This document shows, in pieces, positions 29,453-36,815 of a DNA stretch of 56,183 nt; position 1 is the first letter of the stretch; each line of letters opens with the position of its first letter. A model generated the notes under the pieces. It made no database searches, was not told the DNA's origin, and saw nothing but the letters and a program-made list of their open reading frames with translations. Location of the stretch: NCBI GenBank assembly GCA_027064045.1, contig JAMOQK010000021.1, forward strand, positions 1 to 56,183. Reading direction: 5' to 3'. The DNA is from Sulfurimonas sp. Lineage in GTDB: Bacteria; Campylobacterota; Campylobacteria; Campylobacterales; Sulfurimonadaceae. Both the position numbers and the translations under genes were made by a program.

Positions 29453-30018
29453 ATAGAAATTTTTCTATCTACCTTATCTAAAAATTTATCCATATTTTCC
29501 TGAGTTGCTTTCAATTTATAAATTACTTTACTATCAAAAATCTTTTTAACTACAACAATCCCACATGCCGAAGCTTCATAATCAATAACCCTAGTATTTG
29601 AATATTCAAAACTTATAGTTCTCTCTATATTTTGAGTATATTCTAAAAGTGTAGCACTATTTAAAACTAGATTAACTCCATCACTATAAGCACGAACCAA
29701 ACCACCAGTACCAAGTTTTGTACCACCAAAATATCTAACTATAATTACGGCAGTGTTTATCATATCAGCACCTTGAAGAACAAAAAGAGATGGTTTGCCA
29801 GAAGTACCTTTTGGCTCACCATCATCACTAGAATGCTCAACAATTTGATTGAACTCATTAAGGTATCTGTAAGCTACAACAAAATGTCTTGCTTTTGGAT
29901 GTTTATTTTTTAATGCTTGAAGTTTTAACTCATAATCTTGGTACGGCATCAGATAAGCAATAAACTTTGATTGCTTCACCTCATGCGTTTGACTATATAT
30001 TTTATCAACAAATTTCAT
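29437..30018 (-). CDS. IMPACT/YigZ-family protein
   Basis: A 193-aa protein with the N-terminal IMPACT/UPF0029 domain, including SKFIAYLMPYQD and the signature SSDDGEPKGTSGKP followed by VRYFGGTKLGTGGLVRAYSD. In eukaryotes IMPACT binds GCN1; the bacterial role is unsettled (translation-linked or proline-rich peptide effects have been suggested). It starts 1 nt from yebC and converges on ctsF with a 16-nt overlap. One exact copy of the 9-bp motif lies at 29561. Confidence 0.88.
   Translation of the reverse strand: MKFVDKIYSQTHEVKQSKFIAYLMPYQDYELKLQALKNKHPKARHFVVAYRYLNEFNQIVEHSSDDGEPKGTSGKPSLFVLQGADMINTAVIIVRYFGGTKLGTGGLVRAYSDGVNLVLNSATLLEYTQNIERTISFEYSNTRVIDYEASACGIVVVKKIFDSKVIYKLKATQENMDKFLDKVDRKISIYPLP
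29561..29569 (-). repeat. 9-mer GGCATGTGG, exact copy 11
   Basis: In the yigZ-type gene; encodes Ala-Cys-Gly. Flanks TTC and GAT. Confidence 0.85.
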
Positions 30019-30729
30019 CTATGCTAAGTTTGTAAAAACCTTTTGAACATCTTCATCATCTTCAAGTTTTTCCAAAATTTTATCAATATCTACTTGTTCC
30101 TGTTCTGTAATTGTTATTGGTGTATTTGCCATTCTTTCTAAATGTGCTTTAGTTATTTCTATACCCATATCTTCTAATGCTGAAGTTAAAGTTCCAAAAC
30201 TTTTATAATCACCTGTTACAATAACTATACCATCTTCTGCTTCTATCTCTTCAAGTCCGGCATCTATCAGTTCAAGTTCTAATTCTTCTATATCTATATC
30301 ATCTTTTACATTAAACTCAATCAGTGCTTTTCTATCAAACATAAATTCTAAAGATCCATTTGTAAGCATCTCTCCACCATGTTTTGTTAAAATATTTTTA
30401 ACATTAGCAACTGTTCTAGTATTATTATCTGTCATACACTCGATAAATATCAAAACACCATGTGGGGCTTTACCTTCAAAATTCACTTCCAACATACTTG
30501 CTGTATCTTTAGCTGTTGCTCTCTTGATTGCTGCTTCTATATTGTCTTTTGGCATATTTTCAGCTTTTGCATTTAGTATAGCTGTACGAAGTTTCGCATT
30601 TGTATCAGGATCACCACCACCCTCTTTTGCAGCTACTGTAATAATCTTGCCAAGTTTTGGAAACAATTTTGACATTGCTCCCCATCTTTTTAATTTTGAT
30701 GCCTTCCTGTATTCAAATGCTCTACCCAC
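30019..30729 (-). CDS. YebC/PmpR-family translation or transcription factor
   Basis: A 236-aa member of the YebC family, with [47 protein letters not shown], and a three-domain layout. YebC proteins were long called transcription regulators; recent work ties the family to relief of ribosome stalling. Preceded by GGGAGAT before the ATG. Adjacent to yigZ on the same strand. Confidence 0.93.
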   Translation of the reverse strand: MGRAFEYRKASKLKRWGAMSKLFPKLGKIITVAAKEGGGDPDTNAKLRTAILNAKAENMPKDNIEAAIKRATAKDTASMLEVNFEGKAPHGVLIFIECMTDNNTRTVANVKNILTKHGGEMLTNGSLEFMFDRKALIEFNVKDDIDIEELELELIDAGLEEIEAEDGIVIVTGDYKSFGTLTSALEDMGIEITKAHLERMANTPITITEQEQVDIDKILEKLEDDEDVQKVFTNLA

Positions 30730-30769
30730 AATATCTCCCTAAGTTTTTAATAATTTTAATTTAAAAATG

Positions 30770-30775
30770 TATAAT
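30770..30775 (+). promoter_or_regulatory. Probable -10 box for the 163-aa protein gene
   Basis: Exact TATAAT on the plus strand, 28 nt before the start codon at 30804, in the 74-nt divergent gap with yebC. Confidence 0.5.
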
Positions 30776-30803
30776 ACCATATTAGTATTTTAAAAAGGTA
30801 TAT

Positions 30804-31295
30804 ATGAAACTTAGTTTTAGAATAAAGCACCATTTTTTCAGTGCATTTAGGGAATTGTTTGTCCATCATCATAGCTCATTAGAGTTTCGTGCAAAAATAT
30901 TTGCACTTGTTATTGCTGCAAATGAAGATGCAAAAGTTGAAAGTTATATTATTGTTAAAAATATAGCTATGAGTATATACCCAAAAGACAAGGATAGAGC
31001 AGACCTTTTAATGCTTTCAACAAAAGAACTTGTACAAAAGATTAAAGACAATAATGGTTTAAACATAGACGCCTTAGTAACCCACATACAAAAAGAGTTG
31101 CGAATTGTACCTAGATATGCAAAAAAAATAGATACAGATTCACTAAGACTTCTTATAAATATAACTTATGATATAGATACAAAAAGTTATCAAGAAAACA
31201 TATTGGATTTTCTATCAAACTTAAAAGAAGAAACACTAAATAATAAAAAAGTTCAAATAGAAAAATCTGAACAACACTTAGCTTCTAAATACTAA
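30804..31295 (+). CDS. Conserved helical protein, possibly TerB-like
   Basis: A 163-aa soluble, all-helical protein. The stretch LEFRAKIFALVIAANEDAKVESYIIVKNIAMSIYP, with regularly spaced acidic and hydrophobic residues, recalls the TerB/DjlA-type helical fold, but I see no decisive motif. It is monocistronic between divergent yebC and convergent ttcA (11-nt overlap at the 3' ends). The AT-rich, Lys-rich C-terminus may be disordered. Function unknown. Confidence 0.55.
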   Translation: MKLSFRIKHHFFSAFRELFVHHHSSLEFRAKIFALVIAANEDAKVESYIIVKNIAMSIYPKDKDRADLLMLSTKELVQKIKDNNGLNIDALVTHIQKELRIVPRYAKKIDTDSLRLLINITYDIDTKSYQENILDFLSNLKEETLNNKKVQIEKSEQHLASKY

Positions 31296-32043
31296 ACTTT
31301 TCTTTATCAAAAAAACTATCAACAGAGATATTTTTAAATGCTGCATTTAAACTCACAAAAAGAGTTGGAAATTCATTTTCCATTTTAGCCAACATCTCTT
31401 TTGTACTAGCTCTGGCATGTGGCATCTTAACATCAAAACGCATAGCAGGACAAGATTCATCACCAATCACTTCAATCCCATTATCTTCAACAAAAGCAAG
31501 AAGTTGTCTCTCTCTCATCTGAATAAGTGGACGAATAACTACTAAACCATTTTCAGCCTTATATTTTGGGGCTAAACTTCTCATCTGACCATTATATATA
31601 AAATTCATGAAAAAACTCTCAGCAGCATCATCCATATGATGACCAAGTGCTACCTTATTACATCCATGTTTTTGTGCAGCACTGTAAAGATACCCTCGTC
31701 TCATTCTTGAGAAAAAACTACAAAAAGATGAATTTTTTCTAATTTTTTCTTTTGCCAATTCATATACTTTTGTATCAACTATGGCATGTGGAATATTATA
31801 TTGCTCACAATGTCTATGAAGTGAATCATAATTTTCCCCCATTCCATAAGAAATAGTAGCAGCAATAAACTCAAACTTAAAAGGTGCGCGTCTTTGTTGC
31901 TCCTTCATAGCATGAATCATGGTTAAAGAATCTTTACCACCACTAAGACCAACTAAAATCTTATCACCCTCTTCTATGAGTTCAAACTCAGCATTTGTTT
32001 TGCCAAGCTTTGACATGATTTTTTTGGAAATTTTAATCGACAA
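31285..32043 (-). CDS. ttcA: TtcA-family tRNA 2-thiolation protein, one cluster Cys replaced
   Basis: A 252-aa member of the TtcA/TilS-type ATPases that thiolate C32 in tRNA. The PP-loop SGGKDS is at 34-39. The Fe-S part reads FCSFFSRMRRG, so the first Cys (108) is present but the second Cys of the usual C-x-x-C is Phe111. A third candidate ligand is Cys198 (GDESCPAM). Either the cluster is bound differently or this is a divergent paralogue. It overlaps the MTA/SAH nucleosidase gene by 11 nt. Two exact 9-bp motifs. Confidence 0.85.
   Translation of the reverse strand: MSIKISKKIMSKLGKTNAEFELIEEGDKILVGLSGGKDSLTMIHAMKEQQRRAPFKFEFIAATISYGMGENYDSLHRHCEQYNIPHAIVDTKVYELAKEKIRKNSSFCSFFSRMRRGYLYSAAQKHGCNKVALGHHMDDAAESFFMNFIYNGQMRSLAPKYKAENGLVVIRPLIQMRERQLLAFVEDNGIEVIGDESCPAMRFDVKMPHARASTKEMLAKMENEFPTLFVSLNAAFKNISVDSFFDKEKFSI
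31414..31422 (+). repeat. 9-mer GGCATGTGG, exact copy 12
   Basis: In ttcA; read as Pro-His-Ala. Flanks TCT and CAT. Confidence 0.85.
31783..31791 (+). repeat. 9-mer GGCATGTGG, exact copy 13
   Basis: In ttcA; read as Pro-His-Ala in NIPHAIVD. Flanks TAT and AAT. Confidence 0.85.
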
Positions 32044-32725
32044 GCTTATCTACCATCTTCATAACAAACTCGGCAGATTCAACTGCACTAGTTTCTAAAA
32101 ACTCATCAAAAGAGAAACTTGCATCCATATCAGCAGCATCACTTATAGCACGAAGTATAAAAAACGGAACACTCAAAGCATCACAAACAACAGCAACACT
32201 CGCACCCTCCATCTCCAAAGCATCAGCATTAAATGTAGAACCTATAAAGTTTTTACGCTCCTCATTTGCCACAAACTGATCACCAGTAGCGATTACACCC
32301 TCTTGAACAACTTTATTCATTTCTAAAGCAACTTTTTTACCTAAAGAGATTAAATCTTTATCTGCCTCAACAAACACAGCACCTTCTGGTACATATCCAA
32401 AGGGATGACCAAAAGCAGTTATATCTAAATCATGCTGAGACAGTTTTGTAGCAATAATCAAATCACCAACTTTTAAACTAGGTGAAATAGCTCCAGCCAC
32501 TCCTGAAAAAAGCAATTTTTCACAACCAAAATGCTCTATCATTGTAGTAGCTGTAAGAGTTGAAAAAACCTTACCAATCTTTGAGTAAGCGATAACTAAA
32601 TCCACACCCTTGTAAGTTGCTTCATAATATTTATTATTTGCATATTGTGTAGTTTTATACTCACCTAGTTTTTCTAAAATTGGTGCTACCTCTTCTGGCA
32701 TTGCACCCATTATTGCTATTTTCAT
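32033..32725 (-). CDS. mtnN: MTA/SAH nucleosidase, probably also aminodeoxyfutalosine nucleosidase
   Basis: A 230-aa purine nucleoside hydrolase: MKIAIMGAMPEEV with the catalytic Glu, FSGVAGAIS, ALEMEGASVA and a C-terminal RAISDAAD with the catalytic Asp. It splits methylthioadenosine and S-adenosylhomocysteine. In Campylobacterota the same enzyme also serves the futalosine pathway to menaquinone (MqnB), which is established for Helicobacter and Campylobacter and inferred here. It lies 8 nt after the nitrilase-family gene and overlaps ttcA by 11 nt. Confidence 0.92.
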   Translation of the reverse strand: MKIAIMGAMPEEVAPILEKLGEYKTTQYANNKYYEATYKGVDLVIAYSKIGKVFSTLTATTMIEHFGCEKLLFSGVAGAISPSLKVGDLIIATKLSQHDLDITAFGHPFGYVPEGAVFVEADKDLISLGKKVALEMNKVVQEGVIATGDQFVANEERKNFIGSTFNADALEMEGASVAVVCDALSVPFFILRAISDAADMDASFSFDEFLETSAVESAEFVMKMVDKLVD

Positions 32726-32733
32726 ATCTATCC

Positions 32734-33450
32734 TTAAATCTCTATTGTTTTTATTATCTCTTCATAATGTGGTAATTTTTCTATAATATTACCACCCTCA
32801 TCAACGATACAACTTCCACCCCAAAAACCAAGTCCATCTTCAAACCCTACACGATTTACAAAGATAAGTTTTGCCTTACATTCACAAGCAACAGTTTTTA
32901 TGATTTCATACCATTTTTTCTCTATTTCCAGTCCATCATCACTAAAACCACGAGCAGGTGAAGCCACCAAAGCTATAATCATATCTGGATTTTCAGCCAT
33001 CAAATCCTGATGAACATCCACATGCCATAAATCTTCACACACAACCATAGATATTTTGGCATGTGGGAGTTTAAAACTCTCAAAAACATCACCAGCTTTA
33101 AAATATCGTGCCTCTTCAAACATCCCGTAGTTTGGAAGATGAAGTTTATAATGTGTTGAAAGTAATCTCCCAGCACTAAAATATAAAGCTGCGTTTCTAA
33201 AACAGCTTTCATCCCTAATTGCACCACCAACTACAATATCCACATGCCGACTAAGTTCAGATAACATTTGCAATTCTTCCACATGCCAAGCATCTTCAAA
33301 AAGCTTATCTTGAAGCATATAACCACTCAAGGCTAACTCCGGAAAAACTATCAGATCTGATTTATCTTTATACTTCTCAACTATATCACATATTGTGATT
33401 AAATTTGAACGATTTAGTTTTGGAGCAAACTGAACTAAAGTGATTTTCAT
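32734..33450 (-). CDS. Nitrilase-superfamily carbon-nitrogen hydrolase
   Basis: A 238-aa amidase-type enzyme with the Glu-Lys-Cys triad: Glu38 in VFPELALSGY, Lys102 in HYKLHLPNYG, Cys138 in VVCEDLWH. The substrate is unknown; small linear amides are usual for the family. It abuts fabD (1 nt between them) and mtnN (8 nt). It is unusually dense in the 9-bp motif, with four exact copies within 270 bp. Confidence 0.88.
   Translation of the reverse strand: MKITLVQFAPKLNRSNLITICDIVEKYKDKSDLIVFPELALSGYMLQDKLFEDAWHVEELQMLSELSRHVDIVVGGAIRDESCFRNAALYFSAGRLLSTHYKLHLPNYGMFEEARYFKAGDVFESFKLPHAKISMVVCEDLWHVDVHQDLMAENPDMIIALVASPARGFSDDGLEIEKKWYEIIKTVACECKAKLIFVNRVGFEDGLGFWGGSCIVDEGGNIIEKLPHYEEIIKTIEI
33018..33026 (-). 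repeat. 9-mer GGCATGTGG, exact copy 14
   Basis: In the nitrilase gene, just after the active-site Cys codon; encodes His-Val in LWHVDV. Inverted pair with the copy at 33058. Confidence 0.85.
33058..33066 (+). repeat. 9-mer GGCATGTGG, exact copy 15
   Basis: In the nitrilase gene; read as Pro-His-Ala in KLPHAKIS. Confidence 0.85.
33240..33248 (-). repeat. 9-mer GGCATGTGG, exact copy 16
   Basis: In the nitrilase gene; encodes His-Val in SRHVDIV. Direct pair with the copy 39 nt on. Confidence 0.85.
33279..33287 (-). repeat. 9-mer GGCATGTGG, exact copy 17
   Basis: In the nitrilase gene; encodes His-Val in AWHVEEL. Confidence 0.85.
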
Positions 33451-34392
33451 CTAGCTACAGATTTCCTCTTTAACTTTTTCTAAAGATGCCATATCTGAGA
33501 TATTTAAAGTTTTTAACTCTTTAGCAATTCTTCTGTTTAAGCCTTTTAATACTACACCATTTCCAAACTCTATCGCCATATCAAGTTCTGGTGCAACTGC
33601 TAAAATAGATTGTTTATATTTTACAGGTTTAACCAACTGATCTTTTAACAGTGACACAGCTTCATCTTTAGTTGAATATTTTTGAGTTGTAACATTTGAA
33701 ACTATTGGTGCTTCAAAATTATCACTTACCATATCTGACATCAACTCTGCCAAAGGCTCCTGTGCAGGTGCCAAAAGTTCACAATGAGAAGCAACACTCA
33801 TATCAAGAAGTAACGCTCTTTTTGCTCCAGCATCTTTAAAAGTTTGTTCTAAACTAACCAAATCAGATTTCATACCAGCCACAACAAGTTGCCCATCTTG
33901 ATTATAGTTTGCAGGCCAAACTTTTTTACCATCTGCTTGAGCAGTTGCACATACACTCTCAACAGTTTCATCATCAAGACCAACTAAAACCATCATACCA
34001 GCTTCTATCTCTTCACATGCACTTTGCATCAATGCACCCCTCTTATGAACAAGTTCAACTGCATCTACATAATCAATCGCACCACTAGCACAAAGAGCAG
34101 AAAATTCACCAAGTGAATGACCCAAGAAAAGCTCAGCTTTAACATCAGGACAAGCATCTTTAAAAAGTTTATATGCTACCATCTGAACAAGTAAAATAGC
34201 AGGTTGAGTAAAAGCTGTTTGACCTAATTTATCATTTTCTTCAAAAATCAACTCTTTAAAATCTACACCTATTCTCTCACCAGCTTTAGCAAACATCTCC
34301 CTTGCCACTTCAGAATTTTCATAAAAATCTTTACCCATACCTACAGCTTGAGAACCCTGCCCAGCAAATATCATCGCTATTCTTTTTGACAT
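33451..34392 (-). CDS. fabD: Malonyl-CoA:ACP transacylase
   Basis: Loads malonyl groups onto acyl carrier protein for fatty acid synthesis. The 313-aa protein has GQGSQAVGMGKDF at the N-terminus, the nucleophile Ser93 in GHSLGEFSAL, and SVASHCELL with the catalytic His. CCTTTT-type AAGGAAAAAA precedes the ATG. It heads the fabD-nitrilase-mtnN-ttcA run and is separated from slyD by 287 nt. Confidence 0.96.
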   Translation of the reverse strand: MSKRIAMIFAGQGSQAVGMGKDFYENSEVAREMFAKAGERIGVDFKELIFEENDKLGQTAFTQPAILLVQMVAYKLFKDACPDVKAELFLGHSLGEFSALCASGAIDYVDAVELVHKRGALMQSACEEIEAGMMVLVGLDDETVESVCATAQADGKKVWPANYNQDGQLVVAGMKSDLVSLEQTFKDAGAKRALLLDMSVASHCELLAPAQEPLAELMSDMVSDNFEAPIVSNVTTQKYSTKDEAVSLLKDQLVKPVKYKQSILAVAPELDMAIEFGNGVVLKGLNRRIAKELKTLNISDMASLEKVKEEICS

Positions 34393-34679
34393 TTTTTTCC
34401 TTTTATAAATAATTTTTATTATTAAGCACTTTTTTTCTTAACATAACTCTATATAATTCCCATCAATTCTATATCTTTCAACAAGTAATCTGGCATCTTA
34501 ATGAGGAAGAATTTTAACTTAAATTTAGTTTAAAATTATCTGGATTTACAATGATAATCTCCTTCTAATTCTCAAGAATTATTAAGATTTTATCATCAGA
34601 TGCATCCAAGAAAGATGCATCTTTTAAAAGTGTTGCTATTTCAAATACCTCTTTGGAAGCATCACTAGCAGTTATAAAA
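34393..34679. other. 287-nt gap between fabD and slyD with possible gene remnants
   Basis: No complete gene is supported. A 9-bp hairpin AGATGCATC/GATGCATCT with 7-nt loop and TTTT lies at 34598-34622. On the minus strand a short open frame (34565-34726, 53 codons) starts inside slyD in another frame. Beyond it, at about 34440-34560, short protein-like stretches such as DARLLVERYRIDGNYIELC are broken by stops. This could be a decayed small gene. Confidence 0.35.
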
Positions 34680-35198
34680 TTAGTTGCATCCACAACTAGA
34701 GCCACCACCAGTAGCACAACAATCATCATCTTGTTGATTTTCAGCAGGGATACCAGTCATAACTTCTTCAGCAGAAGCATCTCTAATATTGTTTATAGTA
34801 ACCTTAAACATTAAAGTTTTACCAGCTAAAGGGTGATTAAAATCAATAATTACACTCTCTTCACCAATCTCTTTAACGACAACTTGAACAGTACCACCAT
34901 CTTCACCTTGACCATAAAGAGTCATACCTTTTTCTAAATCAATACCAGCAAATTGATCTTTTGGCACTTCTTGCATAGCATCTGGATTTAATTCACCATA
35001 AGCATCTTTAGGTTCAACTGTAATCTCAGCTTTCTCACCGATTGTCATGTTTGAAAGACCATTTTCAAGTCCTGGGATGATTTGACCTTTACCAAACATA
35101 AATACTAAAGGCTCTCCACCAACATTACTGTCAACAACACTCTCCCCATCACGAACTTCATATTCTATCGATACTATTTGATTTGCTTCTATTGCCAT
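34680..35198 (-). CDS. slyD: FKBP-type peptidyl-prolyl isomerase, SlyD-like, with Cys-rich tail
   Basis: A 172-aa protein with an FKBP domain interrupted by the insert-in-flap (IF) chaperone domain (about 65-130) and a metal-binding tail ending DDDCCATGGGSSCGCN. SlyD proteins act as proline isomerase, chaperone and nickel donor for hydrogenase maturation. The tail here is Cys-rich and His-poor, so its metal preference may differ. A TATGATAAAAT-like -10 lies about 30 nt upstream of the start. Confidence 0.92.
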   Translation of the reverse strand: MAIEANQIVSIEYEVRDGESVVDSNVGGEPLVFMFGKGQIIPGLENGLSNMTIGEKAEITVEPKDAYGELNPDAMQEVPKDQFAGIDLEKGMTLYGQGEDGGTVQVVVKEIGEESVIIDFNHPLAGKTLMFKVTINNIRDASAEEVMTGIPAENQQDDDCCATGGGSSCGCN

Positions 35199-35268
35199 TA
35201 TTTGACCCTTTTTTATTTTTTTTGGATTTTATCATAAAAATCTGTAATATAACTAAATACTTAGTAAA

Positions 35269-36192
35269 CTACTTCATTAAACTAAGATATTTCTTAGCAC
35301 TCTTTGCTTGTGACGAACCTGCATATTTAGCAATTATGGCTTTATAAAAAGATTTTGCATTTTTATTATCACCAGTTAACTGCATAGACCTAGCAGCATG
35401 TAACATTAAATATGGCATATATGAAGCTTTTGAATAAAGAGATGCACTTTTCTTAAAATAAGCAATAGCCTCTGCATAATTCTTCCTTCTATATTTCATC
35501 TCACCAATCATATAATGGGAATAAGCAGGTTTATAATTTTTATCAATTAAATAATTATAACCTTTTATCGCTTTTGTGTAATATTTTTTCTTATAATAAG
35601 CATATGAATCTTTAGCTATTTGAGCATTTGATTTTGAGCCAAAAGTAGATTTTGTAACAGCAGAAGTTTTTTTCAACTCTTTTACCACTAAACTTTTAAA
35701 CTTATTAAATTCATTAACCAAACTGTTAAAATCATCTTTAGTTACATAAGTTTTATTGATATTATCCAAAAGTAATGACAACTCAGATAAAGTTGAAGTT
35801 AAGTTTTTAATATTTTCAGAGTTAGTTTGAGTTACCTCACTTAATCTCTTTTCATATTCATTAGAATCAAGTAATTGCTTTGTATTCTTGTCCTCTAATT
35901 GTTTTAATCTAAACTTGTTTTCTTGTGATTTTCTACTCAAACCCTCTATAATTGTTTGCAATCCATCAATTCTCTCTCTAAGCGAATCAACTTTACTCGC
36001 TTGGTCATTAGTAGTAAGTACAACTTTTCGAAGATTTTTTTTATTTTGTAGAACAACCTCTTCACCTGTAGTTAAACCATACGGTTTTGGGTTGCTTAAA
36101 TCACCAGCACCGAACGCAGACGGTTCGGCGCTCAAAAGACTAAAAGGCAGAAAAGCTACAAAAAAAGAAGTAACTAAAAAACTGCGTTTCAT
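35269..36192 (-). CDS. cpoB: Tol-Pal coordination protein with TPR repeats (CpoB/YbgF-like)
   Basis: A 307-aa secreted protein: signal peptide (MKRSFLVTSFFVAFLPFSLLSA), a long coiled coil (about 60-170), and C-terminal TPR repeats (about 190-300, including ASYMPYLMLHAARSMQL). It is the last gene of the Tol-Pal run, 5 nt after pal. CpoB coordinates peptidoglycan synthesis with outer membrane constriction in Enterobacteria. Confidence 0.85.
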   Translation of the reverse strand: MKRSFLVTSFFVAFLPFSLLSAEPSAFGAGDLSNPKPYGLTTGEEVVLQNKKNLRKVVLTTNDQASKVDSLRERIDGLQTIIEGLSRKSQENKFRLKQLEDKNTKQLLDSNEYEKRLSEVTQTNSENIKNLTSTLSELSLLLDNINKTYVTKDDFNSLVNEFNKFKSLVVKELKKTSAVTKSTFGSKSNAQIAKDSYAYYKKKYYTKAIKGYNYLIDKNYKPAYSHYMIGEMKYRRKNYAEAIAYFKKSASLYSKASYMPYLMLHAARSMQLTGDNKNAKSFYKAIIAKYAGSSQAKSAKKYLSLMK

Positions 36193-36197
36193 ATGAA

Positions 36198-36761
36198 TTA
36201 TGGAAGAAGTTTAAAGTCTACACGACGATTTCGTGACCAACACTCTTTAGTTTTATCACTACATACTGGATTACTTTCACCATAACTAACCATAGTGATA
36301 CGATTAGCATCAACACCTTCAGAAACCAATGCTTTTTTAACAGATGATGCTCTTTTTAGACCAAGTGCAAAGTTATATTCATCACTTCCCCACTCATCAC
36401 AGTTACCTTCAAGCTTTACAGTAAATGCATTAGCTACACCATTTGCGACAGTTGCATCGTTTGATATTTTATCTTGCATATCAGGACGAATATTAAATTT
36501 ATCAAAATCAAAATAAACAGTTGAAAGTTCTTTTTCAAGTTCTGCCATATTCATTTCATTTGTATCTGATTTTGATGTAGCATTCTCACCAAGAACTGAT
36601 GAATCTTCTGTAGATACAGTTTCAGTTTCTACTGCTTTTACCTCTTGAACTTTACTGCTCGAATTTTGTGCAGTCGGTTCATCTACAATTGGCTCTTTAG
36701 AGCTACACCCACTAAAAACTAATAATGCTATTGTCGCACTAGATAGTATAATACTTTTCAT
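36198..36761 (-). CDS. pal: Peptidoglycan-associated lipoprotein
   Basis: A 187-aa lipoprotein with a lipobox LVFSGC (Cys19), a Ser/Thr/Glu-rich linker and a C-terminal OmpA-like domain (VYFDFDKFNIRPD, then NCDEWGSDEYNFALGLKRA) that binds peptidoglycan. It is the outer membrane partner of TolB. Spacing of 54 nt to tolB and 5 nt to cpoB supports an operon. Confidence 0.94.
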   Translation of the reverse strand: MKSIILSSATIALLVFSGCSSKEPIVDEPTAQNSSSKVQEVKAVETETVSTEDSSVLGENATSKSDTNEMNMAELEKELSTVYFDFDKFNIRPDMQDKISNDATVANGVANAFTVKLEGNCDEWGSDEYNFALGLKRASSVKKALVSEGVDANRITMVSYGESNPVCSDKTKECWSRNRRVDFKLLP

Positions 36762-36815
36762 AATTTCAATGCCTCGATTTTAAAGATTCGTTATTGTATC
36801 AAAAAAACAACAATA

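Noticed and set aside
30421..30480. ACCATGTGG in yebC and other CATGTG words (6115, 22101, 46081, 55367) as motif copies
   Set aside because: They differ from the 9-mer at two or more positions and lack the flanking preference, so they are within chance expectation.
34565..34726. 53-codon minus-strand frame as a real gene
   Set aside because: It begins inside slyD in another frame with no ribosome site, and I recognise no homologue. Kept only as a possible relic in the findings.
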